Of a DNA stretch of 28,329 bases, positions 9,731 to 18,368 are shown piece by piece; position 1 is the stretch's first letter; every line of letters starts with the position of its first letter. The DNA comes from Haplomitrium mnioides (Eukaryota; Marchantiophyta; Haplomitriopsida; Calobryales). Where the stretch lies: positions 1 through 28,329 of the forward strand of contig JBNGIS010019966.1 in the NCBI GenBank assembly GCA_049999725.1, in the 5' to 3' direction. The position numbers were made by a program, and so were the translations under genes. The notes under the pieces were generated by a model. It ran no database searches. It saw nothing but the letters and a program-made list of their open reading frames with translations, and was not told the DNA's origin.

Positions 9731-10251
9731 ATTGAAATTTGCATACAATGAACCATAACAAGGAATTGAAATTTTCATACAACGAACCCAAACAAGGAAC
9801 TGAAATTTGGATAGAACTAACCAAAAAAAAAGGAACCAAAATCTGGATGCAACTAACGAGAACAAGGAACTGAAATCTCGATACAACTAACCAAAATAAG
9901 GAACTGAAATCTGGATGCAACTAACCAGAATAAGGAACTGAAATTTGGATGCAACTAACAAGAATAAGGAACTGAAATTTGGATGCTACTAACCAGAACA
10001 AGGAACTTAAACTAACAAGAATAAGGAACTGAAATTTTGTATACAACTAAACAAAACAAGGAGCTTAAATCAAGATAAAACTACCGAGAATAAGGAACTG
10101 AAATCTGGATACAACTTACCAAACAAGTAGCTTAAATCTGGATTCAACTTACTAGGAATTGAAATCCGGAGACAACTAACCAAAACAAGGAGCTGAAATC
10201 TGGATACAACTAACTAGAACAAGGAACTAAAATTTGCATAAAATTAGCAAG
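9731..10251. repeat. 34-bp minisatellite, about 15 units
   Basis: Contiguous units of about 34 bp with consensus AAYAAGGAACTGAAATCTGG followed by ATACAACTAACCAG. Units differ at several positions, one is shortened near 10000-10015, and one is fused near 10140-10160. There are no spacers between units, so it is a tandem repeat and not a CRISPR array. No coding role is evident; the open frame on the minus strand (9729-9920) is only the repeat read in phase. Confidence 0.9.
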
Positions 10252-10414
10252 CCACAAGGATATGCTCGCATGGAGTTCACCTTCTTGATCTTTCTAGGCA
10301 AAGCTATCTAATTCAACAAAAGTCATCTTTTTCCCCAATATACTCGCTATCATACTTGACGCTTTTGTTACTCCATCACTTAACTCTCAAAAAATGGCAT
10401 TTGATTGAATCTCA

Positions 10415-10535
10415 AGTCCATTCTCGCATGGACTTCAGAGTCCTTGTGCGTCAGATACTCTCAATTCCTTGCGCGCAAGGACTCCCAAGTTCATGCGTGC
10501 ATGGACTCTCAGATCCGTGCGTGTATGAACTTCCT
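10415..10535. repeat. 24-bp palindromic minisatellite, 5 units
   Basis: Units begin near 10415, 10439, 10464, 10488 and 10512 with core AGTCCATGCGCGCATGGACT and variants, each nearly self-complementary. The array lies just upstream of the splice-acceptor-like CTTTATTCTCAG (ends 10635) and is probably within an intron of the pseudogene that follows. Confidence 0.8.
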
Positions 10536-11257
10536 TGTTTACTGCATGCTTGAATTTTTTTAAAGTTCTTGCACTTTCTAAATGTCAGTCCAATATTTTC
10601 ACTAATGCCAAACTGTTTTCTATCTTTATTCTCAGTTCACTCAGTATTTAGCCGATTTTGTTGATTCTTACAATGACGCGAAGCGGATCGAGCGGGACTT
10701 CATCAAGCTCGCTATACAAATCAAGATTCTAAAGCCCAAGCAGGGCATCAATATTCAACAGCTTGTGTCGCATTCAAGTGCGGCAACATTCTTCGTTCAC
10801 GCTAGAGAGACTTCTTCTTAGCAAAGGAGAAAGGAGCCAGACAATTGAAGCTCAGAAGAAAAAGAAACCGGCACCAAAAAAGCAAAAAACTTACACCAAC
10901 ACCAATTGTGGAGGAGAAGCCAACCCCCTCAGAATCCGAAGCGAAATCTACTTCGTTTGCCCCCTCGTCTTCATCGCCAAGCAACTTGGACAAGGACTCG
11001 GAGCCACAGCTGAAGCCGATTCGGGCTCCAATGTTAAGATCAAAAAAGCAGTCCTCCAAGGGGTTGCGTACTTTTTAGGAAAGAGAACAGGTGGATCCTT
11101 AGACAGTGTCTGAGGAGGACAAAAAAAGATAAGGGAGTCTACAATCTAGCATTGCAAAGTCCGTGAAGAGACCATCATAATAAGGCTGAAAATTTTAAAT
11201 CTGCTCAAGCTTGGAATGGACAATTGGGGTCCATTCCAAATTTGAAGATTAAATAAG

Positions 11258-11714
11258 GATTTTGTAGAGCTTCTTGCACAAAAAAGGCTCACAAATAAGT
11301 ACGCGCATTTTTTTATCGTGGCTGTAGACCCGAAGTGTGGTCTCAAAGAAAAGTCAGAGTTTGACATCAGGAACCCTGACAAGTATCGTTTCGAGATTAC
11401 ATGAGGCAATCACAGTGTTGCAGCAAGGAAGCTACTTATTACAAAAATACGAGGCAAAGAATCATTCTCTGTCGCTCTACAACTGTTGCGTATACATTTC
11501 TCTCACACCAATAAAGGCCCGCATTTTTGCAACCAATGACAATTACGACAATAAATACAAGCTTGATATGACCTCTATTCAAAAGGTCGAGTATTGGCAT
11601 CAACGATTTGTAGAGAGTGGGATGGTTTCATCTCAAAAATTGAAAATGGAGCTAGTGCTGGAAACCCTCGAGATAAAACCCAAGTCTATAGTTCAGAAGA
11701 CCATGACTTCTTAA
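11258..11714 (+). pseudogene. ParB-like domain segment
   Basis: The frame from 11258 reads DFVELLAQKRLTNKYAHFFI, then VAVDPK, an insert, and PDKYRFEIT. An in-frame TGA (11402-11404) is followed at once by GNHSVAARKLL. The order of a hydrophobic strand, an aromatic-rich strand, then G-x-H-x-x-A-A matches the ParB/Srx fold signature (G-x-H-R-x-x-A). After a frameshift near 11445 the other frame continues with YNCCVYISLTPIKARIFATN and DNYDNKYKLDMTSIQKVEYW, resembling the part of ParB domains where an Arg/Ala helix precedes a conserved Asn. The TGA is one C-to-T change from CGA. The canonical R of the motif is S here. I am fairly confident of the fold and unsure of any activity in its ancestor. 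Confidence 0.5.
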
Positions 11715-11906
11715 GACAACTAGTTCCAACTAGCATTCAGAAGTGGAGAGCTTTGGGATTTACAACAAAGCATTTTTTGAATGTGGGAGAAGAATATTGT
11801 GAAAGGCCAGAAGCCAAAGGCCAAAGGATCTCTCAAGATGGAGGATATGAAGTGGACGCCTTGGAGGTCTCTTTAGAGTCTTCCAAATAAAGTCAAGATT
11901 TCTATT

Positions 11907-12155
11907 TTGAAGCGGGTGGAAGATGAAGAGCTTTCAATAGACGAGATGTCTTGGGAGGCGGAGAGACGCAAAGTTTTGGCGGTAATGGTAAAGAGTTTTT
12001 GTTCTGAGGTTTATTGCAGTTCATTGGAAGAGGCAAGAGAGGATTACCCTCTTCACACTAAAGAGTCGAGGATGGCCTCGTTTTATTCAAGCTTCGAGAA
12101 GCTTCTAGTAACTCCTTTCTTTGGATCTATATTTATTTATTTGTATTTGCATTAA
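11907..12155 (+). pseudogene. Acidic helical segment of the fusion pseudogene
   Basis: An open frame reading KRVEDEELSIDEMSWEAERR and on through EEAREDYPLHTKESRMASF. It is charged and probably alpha-helical, and lies between the ParB-like and methyltransferase parts. No family is recognised. The last ~15 residues (after about 12108, CTA-GTAACT) are probably intron read-through, since a T-rich stretch and a minisatellite follow. Confidence 0.4.
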
Positions 12156-12193
12156 ATATTTTGTAAATTTTTTGTTGTGCTTTAAAAGTTTAT

Positions 12194-12474
12194 GGTCCAT
12201 GTCTACATGGACATCGAAGTCCATATGCGCATGGACTTCGATGTCTAATTGGCTTAGACTTTGAAGTCCATACCGACATGGACTTTGATGCCCACGCGCG
12301 CTTGAATTTTGAAGTCCAAACGTGCATCGACTTTCAAGTCCATACGCGCATGGACTTTGCTATTCAAGAGCACTTGGACTTCAAAGTCCACCTGGGCTTT
12401 GAAGTCCAAGTGCTCTTAAATAGCAAAGTCCATGCCCGGATGGACTTCAATGTCCATGTGCGCATAGACTCTAA
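12194..12474. repeat. 24-bp palindromic minisatellite, about 12 units
   Basis: Units start near 12194, 12218, 12242, 12265, 12289, 12313, 12337, 12361, 12385, 12403, 12427 and 12451, with consensus AAGTCCATACGCGCATGGAC followed by TTTG. Each unit is close to self-complementary. One unit (12385) is shortened to 18 bp. It probably lies in an intron. The 76-aa open frame through it (12278-12508) exists because 24 is a multiple of three. Confidence 0.88.
12351..12432. repeat. 82-bp near-perfect palindrome in the 24-bp array
   Basis: Arm 12351-12390 is the reverse complement of 12393-12432 with two mismatches over 40 bp, and the centre is two bases. Both arms contain the unique phrase CAAGAGCACTTGGACTTC or its complement, so this is a local inversion or fold-back copy and not just the palindromy of the repeat unit. 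Confidence 0.88.
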
Positions 12475-12545
12475 AATGTTTTATGTTCTCTACCTTGAAA
12501 TTTTTTGATCACTCTTGAATGTTTTTTGTTCGATTTTTGTGCAAG

Positions 12546-13100
12546 GGGACAAAACATTTAAATGGAAGCTAGCAAAGAAACTGACAACAGCTGCAAAAGG
12601 AAGGAAAAAATCTGGGATCGAGGAATCCCTTGAAGATCAAGACTAGCCTCCCATGTTGGTCTCTTATCCTCCTGCTTTTCTTCTCCACTGCCAAAAGGCT
12701 AGAGAGTGGAAAGCACGGCAGCAAAGTGGTGTTGCATCTCTCACAACGGAAGGAGTTTTGAGAGACGAGGAAGATGAATTAATGTCATATGTCGATAGTC
12801 TTAACGTGGTTTTTTATCAAGCCTACGGGGAGGCCAACACTCGACAATTGAAGGCTTTGTGAAACCTAAGTGTTTCACTTTGGCTATTGCTGATATTCCT
12901 TGCGGGTGTAACCTTAAGGAATGCAAGCATGATGACTCAAAACCTTTTTCAAAAGATGACATTTTTGATATGGTATCATCTATTGCAGCAGTTACAACTT
13001 CAGACTTTTGGACTTTTATGATCATTCATTCTTCGCAACAAGTTGGCATCGTCAAAGATGCCCTTTTTGAAGTTTGTTGTGCAATCGACCACGACATCTG
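12546..13100 (+). pseudogene. Methyltransferase exon with catalytic motif IV
   Basis: The first part is Lys-rich (GDKTFKWKLAKKLTTAAKGR) and contains a TAG at 12642, followed by PPAFLLHCQKAREWKARQQS. A frameshift near 12850 leads to FVKPKCFTLAIADIPCG. ADIPCG is a decayed motif IV (D/N/S-P-P-Y type), the catalytic loop that holds the target amino group. After it come DDIFDMVSSIAAVTTSDFWT and FMIIHSSQQVGIVKDALFEV, matching the helix and strand that follow motif IV. The exon ends at a GTGAGT donor after two bases of a Trp codon. The order motif IV before motif I identifies the permuted beta class. The catalytic Tyr is replaced by Cys. Confidence 0.55.
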
Positions 13101-13202
13101 GTGAGTTGTTCTTTTATTTTTTTTTTGTTTTTGATTTCTTTGTTTTTTACTTCTCCTGCATTTTCTTTGCAATATTTGATTTGATTGTTTTTCTTTTTGC
13201 AG
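13101..13202 (+). other. 102-bp spliceosomal intron, phase 2
   Basis: Starts GTGAGTTGTTC, is strongly T-rich and ends CTTTTTGCAG. Removing it joins TG|G into a Trp codon and keeps frame 1 open on both sides (HDIW then DKSNILHSGG). This supports the exon model on both sides and marks the gene as eukaryotic, not a recent organelle or bacterial insertion. Confidence 0.75.
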
Positions 13203-13821
13203 GGACAAAAGCAATATTCTTCATTCTGGTGGTCCCAGAATTGCACATGCCCAAGAGTATTGGACAGTGGGCTACTGGACTAAGGAAGGAAAGAGGAGTA
13301 TGTGCCTCTTTAATTTTCAACCTGCTTCTATGATCCGACTTTCTCTGCAGATTATGCAGAGTGTTTTTAGTTGTCCTATAGTTTCGACAAAACTTAAACA
13401 TCCAAGAGATGATGCTCTTGTCAATGTTTATCAAAAGCCGCAAGCTCTCTACAATTTTTTTATTGACCATTTATCAACAGAGCAGGATTGGATCCTTGGT
13501 ATTTGCTCTGAGTTTGGCACAAGCATTGTCTATGCTTTAAAGCTGATGCAAAACTACATCGCCGTGGAATATGATAGGTGTTAGTCTATTTATATTCCTC
13601 AGAGGGTTTTGACAATGGCTTCTTTACCGTCCGATGTGACTCAATCACAGATAGTTCTTGCATACCATAAGGAACATGTTCTTCCTGGTACTGCAGGTGC
13701 TTCTAGTGACTCTATTGTAATATCGGGGACTCGAAAGTCTCGACAGGATTCTCTAACGGCTGTAAATGCTCAGTCTGTGGATTTAGATGAGACAATTCCT
13801 CCTGAAGAAGATAGAGTCTAA
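13203..13821 (+). pseudogene. Methyltransferase exon with SAM-binding motif I and polar tail
   Basis: After the splice: a segment with EYWTVGYWTKEGKRSMCLFN (target-recognition region), then HPRDDALVNVYQKPQALYNF (motif X, with the typical K-P), then DWILGICSEFGTSIVYALKL and NYIAVEYD (motif I/II; the family form is roughly D-x-C/F-x-G-x-G-T...A-x-E-x-D). The first two glycines of motif I are lost. A TAG at 13582-13584 is one base from CAG, and the same frame continues IYIPQRVLTMASLPSDVTQ to a polar Ser/Asp tail ending at 13819-13821. Beta-class amino-methyltransferases end soon after this point, so the tail is an extension. This is the best-preserved part of the relic. Confidence 0.6.
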
Positions 13822-14076
13822 GAATCTATTTGAACAATTTTTATTATTAATAAAGTTTATGTTTTCCAAAATTTTATTTACCAAAGTTTCATCTTGTTGC
13901 TCTCTCAATCTATTTCAAGTCTTTTCATCATGATTTAGTTTGGTGGGCTTAACAATAGTTTGACTCATTTGATAGTCTAAGAATGGTTTGAAGTCAATTG
14001 CGAATCTAAGGATGATTTCGATTATTTGCGCATTGTTTAGTGTCGTTGCGCATTAAAGCTTTCTAGTTTTGGTTCG
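13822..14076. other. AT-rich 3' flank of the pseudogene
   Basis: AATAAA-type sequence (TTAATAAAGTTTATG, 13847-13861) follows the stop by about 30 bases and could be the old polyadenylation signal. Nothing else is recognised. Confidence 0.35.
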
Positions 14077-14372
14077 GATTCCCTACGTGCATAAGCTCTC
14101 ATGTTATTGTTTAGAATCCTTTCTTTCATAAACCAAATGGCTCTTGTTCAATGTTTATACTTGCATAGGCTGTAGGGTTCTTGTTTAGAATCTTGGTTTG
14201 CAATAGCTCTAGGGTTCTAGTTCAAAGTCCATACGTGCGAAGCTTCATTGTTCTTGTTCAGAGTCTAAGCGCGCACATGTTATAGGATTCTTGTTTTGAG
14301 TCTATTCGTGCATAGGCTTTATGGTTCTGGTTTGGAGTCTATACTTGCATAAGATTTGTTAGCTACGATGCT
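14077..14372. repeat. 37-bp minisatellite, about 8 units
   Basis: Units start near 14077, 14115, 14150, 14189, 14226, 14262, 14299 and 14336. The consensus is AGTCTATACGTGCATAGGCT followed by TTAGGGTTCTTGTTTAG. The first half is the same CG-centred palindromic core seen in the 24-bp arrays; the second half is additional. Confidence 0.8.
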
Positions 14373-14760
14373 CAAATTCAGGTTCTAAGCTCTTATCTGA
14401 CTGGACATTTTCTTTTTCCTGTAATTTTTTTCCACCAAAATATATATGTTTTATTTTATTTTGATGAATTTAGTTTATTCACAATAGTGTGAAGTTCTTA
14501 TAAAATATTTGAAAAACCAAAATGCTTGTTTTGCAAGGTATTTTCTACAAAGAAATGTTTGAAATATAATCTCAATGTAAAATATGTATTTTGTGTTTAT
14601 AAAAAACATATTTCTTTTTGAAAAGAAGATTTCAAACGTAAAATTGATGTTTTTTAATGCCAAATCACCAAAAAAAATTTTAGACTACCAAGTGAAACAA
14701 GAACTCAGTTGCAGTTCCTAGTTCAAAGTAGCAATTGTTCTCTTCCCTTTTGTAGATTCA
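14373..14760. other. AT-rich spacer
   Basis: Very AT-rich DNA with no open frame of interest. Up to about 14760 it probably pre-dates or replaced the 5' LTR of the copia element that follows. Confidence 0.4.
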
Positions 14761-14821
14761 TTGTGTTGAACACGATCTCTCATATTTGCCCCCAAATATT
14801 TTTCTCCTTGATTTCTTTATA

Positions 14822-14834
14822 TGGTATCAGAGCC
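14822..14834 (+). other. Primer-binding site of the copia element
   Basis: TGGTATCAGAGCC is the standard complement of the 3' end of plant initiator-methionine tRNA, which primes reverse transcription in copia elements. Confidence 0.9.
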
Positions 14835-14989
14835 TGATTTATGAGGAGAATAAGATTGCAATGAGTAGATCATCAATTTGGTTTGAAATCCTCTTTGCTG
14901 AAAGTGGTCATAGAGGTGAAGCACGAAATCTTGAAGTTCCGAGGTGTCGAGAAGTTGCGTAAATAGATGATACCAATACCGTTGGTATT

Positions 14990-17391
14990 GAGAAGTTGAA
15001 GAAGAATAACTACCAACCGTGGAAGTTCCGAATGAGGAACTATTTGATAGGCAAGAGCCTATGGGGGTATATATCAAGTGAAGTAAAGGAACCGCCACTT
15101 CCTTTAGTGAATGTAACAGATCAAGAATTGAATGCCTTGAAAGCTTGGAACGAAAAAGATAAGAAGGTGATGTTTTTGATTTTGTAGAATTTGTCAAATA
15201 GTATGGTTGGACACATACAAGATTTGGAGTCTCCAAAAGATGTTTGCGACATGTTAGGAAGGCGCTACAGTACAAATACTAGAGCTAGAAAGATTCAATT
15301 GAAAAATGAGTTGAATAACATAAAGAAGGCACGCAACATGTCGGTGAATGATTATGTCTTGAAGATAAAAGAGACATCAAATGCATTGGGATCTATTGGA
15401 GTAGTTACAGAGGATGATGATTTAGTGTGTCTACAATATTGAATGATTTGAAGGATGATGACAAGTGGAAATTGCTTACCACTTCTGTGTATGTTCGGGA
15501 AAATCTTCCTAATTTTGATGAGCTAGTCTTCTTGATGATAATAGAGGAGAGAAACATTGGAGAACCCACTTTAGAAAATGGTTCTTGTGAGCATGCACAA
15601 GGCTTCTACTAAGGATATGGTAGAGGCAGGGGGAGATCCCAGACATGATGTGGTGAAAGTAGAGGTTATATACAACATAACCAAAATCAACAAAATTTTG
15701 AGAATACAACTTGTGGTAGAGGCTGCGGAAATTTTCAAGGAAGAAGAAGCTTTCATGGAAGAGGTGGAAGGTAAAACAATCATGATGTAGTTTGTTGGGA
15801 GTGTGGAAAAGCAAGTCATTATGCAAATGATTTCTATAGCAGGTCCAACAACAATAACAGAGGATATGATCAGATACAACAAGGAAATTATGCATCGTCA
15901 TCAAAGAGAGATGGTGAGAGTCTCTTTGTTTTGCAACATATGATGAGTACTTATATACAAGGTTATGAAAATGATGCATGGTATGTGGATTTTGGTGCGT
16001 CAAATCATATGACGCATCATAAAAATTGGTTAAAAGAGCTGCATGATCAAGTGCAGCAAAGATATGTAGAAACAAGTGATGCTACAATTCATCCAATTGA
16101 GCACATGGAAAATGTTCCACTTTCTACACATGATGGAAAGTCAAAATATATGGCTGATGTGTTCTATGTACCAATAATTACAAAGAATTTGGTGTCTGTT
16201 GGTCAAATAGTAGAACAAGGATTACAAGTTGTTTTTAATGAAGACGGTTGTTACATGAAGAAGTGTATATGGAGCAGCCACAGGGATATGTATACCATAA
16301 GTTTCGAAATTATGTGTGTAAGTCAAAGAAAGCTTTATACGAATTAAAGCAAGCACCTAGAGCATGGACAGACAAAATAAGAAAGTTTTTACAAAGTATC
16401 GGATTTGTCATCAGCAAGGCAGATTACTCTATGTATTTGCAAAAAACAAATATAGGTTTGGTCATCATAGTGATATATGTTGATGATCTGATTATTATAG
16501 GTGATGCATATTGAAAATGTTAAGAAGAGGCTTGGAGCGGAATTTGATATGAAAGACTTGGGATAGCTTATGTACTTCTTAGGTATAGAAGTAATAAGAT
16601 CACATCAAGGTATTTGGTTACTTCAACAGAAGTATATTCTGAACTTGCTACAGAAATACGATATGACAACATGTAAGCTTATTTCTACTCCACTTGAATA
16701 CAATGCAAAGTTAAGAGCTGATTTGGGAAATGAATTGGAAGATCCAATTGTGTACCGGAAAAAAGTTGGAAGTTTGATTTATGTGACCATGACAAGACCA
16801 GATATGCCTCATGATGTGGGAGTACTTAGTCAGTTTATGTAGGTGCCAAGAAAGCCACATTTAGATGCGGCAAAGAGAGAATTACGTTACTCAAAAGGCA
16901 CACTGAATTATGGTTTATTTTATGCATATGGAGTTGAAGTAAAATTATTTGGATATACTGATGCAGATTGGATTGGATATACATATGACAGAAGATCTAC
17001 AAGTGGTTATGTTTTAAGTATTGAAGGTGTTGCAGTGAGTTGGAGTAGTAACAAGCAACCTACAATTGCTTTGTCAAGCACAGAGGCAGAGTATAGAGGA
17101 GTAGCAATGGCTGCATGTGAAATAGCTTGGCTATGCAAGCTATTGTCCGATTTAGGACATGATGTGCAAGAGCCTATGACTTTGTATTGCGACAACATAG
17201 GCAGTATACAACTGGAAAACAATCTGGTGTTTCATGCAAGGACGAAACACATTGGGGTTCATTACCATTACATACGAGAGAAGGTTCTTGAAGGTGAGAT
17301 TGATTTGGTGTATATGAATACAGATGAGAAAGTAGCTGATATTTTTACAAAGTCAATAGGTGTAGAGAAGCAACATATGTTTGAACTTTGA
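14990..17391 (+). pseudogene. Copia gag-pol polyprotein, decayed, integrase deleted
   Basis: Gag begins near 14990 (KKNNYQPWKFRMRNYLIG; UBN2/copia-type gag), with a TAG at 15185 and a frameshift near 15428. The Gly/Arg-rich stretch ends in a zinc knuckle CWECGKASHYANDF (15793-15834) whose last Cys is Phe. Protease is at about 15976 (WYVDFGASNHMT; the catalytic D-S-G is D-F-G). At about 16250, pre-integrase coding (GCYMKK) runs directly into reverse transcriptase in another frame (EEVYMEQPQGY), so the whole integrase and the 5' half of RT were deleted. RT keeps YVDD (16473-16490), then a frameshift near 16510 and TAGs at about 16564 and 16840. RNase H (16843-17391) is open and well preserved: TDADWIGYTYDRRSTSGY, LSSTEAEYRG, KVADIFTKS. 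With so many stops it cannot make an active polyprotein. Confidence 0.88.
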
Positions 17392-17411
17392 TGGGAGTGC
17401 TTGACATTGGC

Positions 17412-17428
17412 TTGAGCTTGAGGGGGAG
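17412..17428 (+). other. Polypurine tract of the copia element
   Basis: TTGAGCTTGAGGGGGAG lies directly before the TG of the 3' LTR; GAGGGGGAG is the usual plus-strand primer in plant copia elements. Confidence 0.8.
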
Positions 17429-17611
17429 TGTTGAAATACCAAGCTCTGTACGTAACCCGCCAGGATGACGGGTAGAGTCTTATTTTTGGGGACCCTCTTT
17501 AGGGTTAGTTTTGCTAAGTTGATTTAGAGTAAGTTAAAATATAAATACAAAGTATGTAGAAAGAGAAAAGGAGTGAGATTGAAGAGATATCTCTCATATT
17601 TGCCTCCAACA
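17429..17611 (+). repeat. 3' LTR of the copia element
   Basis: Begins TGTTGAAATACC and ends TTTGCCTCCAACA, giving TG...CA termini and a length of about 183 bp. TATAAATA at about 17541-17548 is a plausible TATA box. With no complete 5' copy, the upper end is placed by the TG...CA rule and the match ATCTCTCATATTTGCC with 14775-14790. Confidence 0.65.
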
Positions 17612-18009
17612 GACAAGGAGACCCAACAAGGAATGCAAGCTCATCACTAGTACTGTAAACATTCTGATCCGAAGCTTAGAAAAGCTAAGTTCTCAGACAG
17701 CTGTTGCTCCTAAGAGCTGAATGGCAGCCGTTCAGATTAGATAAGATATGAAACGTGTTTTAATCATACAAGCATCCATCAAAGATTGAGGTTCTGTACT
17801 TCCTCTTCTCGTTTTGCTACATAACTTTTACCTCCTTTCAGTGAGGCTCTGCTTTGCTTTTTTGTTGCTTTCAATTTACTGTTTACTTTTCACCATGTTT
17901 TCAAAGTGTAACTAGTCTGTACTTCTATTTATACTCAATTGTTTCTTTTCTTTTCTAGTCTAGCATTCATTCTTTTTCAAATACCAACAAGAGTATTATG
18001 TAGAGCAAT
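17612..18009. other. No recognisable gene
   Basis: Mixed-composition DNA downstream of the copia LTR, T-rich towards 18000. No domain, RNA gene or repeat recognised. Confidence 0.4.
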
Positions 18010-18104
18010 CAGTGACAGGGGAGGTTCTTGTAGAGAAACTTCCAACGTTTGTGAGGGAACTTCATTGGGTAATGGCAATTTTGAAGTTGGTTGCTCCACC
18101 GACT

Positions 18105-18200
18105 GAAAGTGTATGGGTTGTGACAGTGGTGGTTCAACACTCTACAGTGGTTGAAAGTGTATGGGTTGTGACAGTGATGGTTCAACACTCTGCAGTGGTT
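18105..18200. repeat. 48-bp tandem duplication
   Basis: Two units (18105-18152, 18153-18200) starting GAAAGTGTATGGGTTGTGAC and differing at very few bases. The length is a multiple of three, so reading frames pass through. Confidence 0.9.
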
Positions 18201-18290
18201 GACGTTGGGAATACTCTAACAAAGATGGTTGCTCATTATAGTGTGGATAGCCCTCTTGAGGATAACACTGCGGTGGTACAAGCTACTCAA

Positions 18291-18368
18291 AATCCGCAAG
18301 TGAATACACTTGGTACTCTAGCGGTAGTCAATCCTCAAGTGAATACACTTGGTACTCTAGTGGTAGGC
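18291..18368. repeat. 39-bp tandem duplication
   Basis: Two units (18291-18329, 18330-18368) starting AATCCGCAAGTGAATACACT and differing at a few bases. On the minus strand each encodes the phrase LPLEYQVYSL. Confidence 0.9.

Larger units (their letters stand above)
10636..13821 (+). pseudogene. Decayed ParB-like/DNA amino-methyltransferase fusion gene
   Basis: A multi-exon plus-strand gene relic. In order: an exon after an acceptor at 10634-10635, coding FTQYLADFVDSYNDAKRIER; a Lys/Pro/Ser-rich linker (about 10850-11078); a ParB-like segment (about 11258-11600); an acidic helical segment (about 11830-12110); an intron-like stretch with a 24-bp minisatellite; a Lys-rich segment (12546-12862); and a beta-class (permuted) DNA amino-methyltransferase (12850-13581) split by a 102-bp intron, with a polar tail ending at 13821. 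Amino-methyltransferases add methyl groups to adenine N6 or cytosine N4, and ParB-type domains bind or cut DNA. ParB-methylase combinations are known in phages and prokaryotic mobile DNA. Several frameshifts (near 10850, 11445, 11610, 11830 and 12850) and stops (11402, 12642, 13582) rule out an active product. Assignment is by motif reading only. Possible origins are a cellular gene, a domesticated gene or cargo of a large mobile element. Confidence 0.55.
14764..17611 (+). mobile_element. Internally deleted Ty1/copia retrotransposon
   Basis: Contains in order the Met-tRNA primer site (14822), gag, zinc knuckle, protease, part of the pre-integrase domain, the C-terminal half of reverse transcriptase, RNase H, a polypurine tract (17412-17428) and a 3' LTR (17429-17611). 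The order protease before reverse transcriptase, and the RT/RNase H motifs, define Ty1/copia. Integrase and the first part of reverse transcriptase are missing. The 5' LTR is almost gone: only TGTTGAA (14764-14770) and ATCTCTCATATTTGCC (14775-14790) match the start and end of the 3' LTR, as if the LTR body had been deleted. Confidence 0.85.

Noticed and set aside
9731-10251. CRISPR-like array of 34-bp repeats
   Set aside because: Units abut one another with no unique spacers and differ from one another. It is a minisatellite, and the genome is eukaryotic.
12278-12508. 76-aa protein with an 8-residue repeat (MDF-VHAR type)
   Set aside because: The frame is open only because the 24-bp repeat is a multiple of three. 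It lies between methyltransferase exons, probably in an intron, and crosses the 82-bp palindrome.
13026-13470. Minus-strand Lys-rich frames
   Set aside because: They read through the T-rich intron and the methyltransferase exon on the opposite strand.
15509-16075. 188-aa minus-strand gene
   Set aside because: It is the reverse of the copia gag/protease region, and the His/Tyr/Cys-rich content is the typical shadow of that coding.
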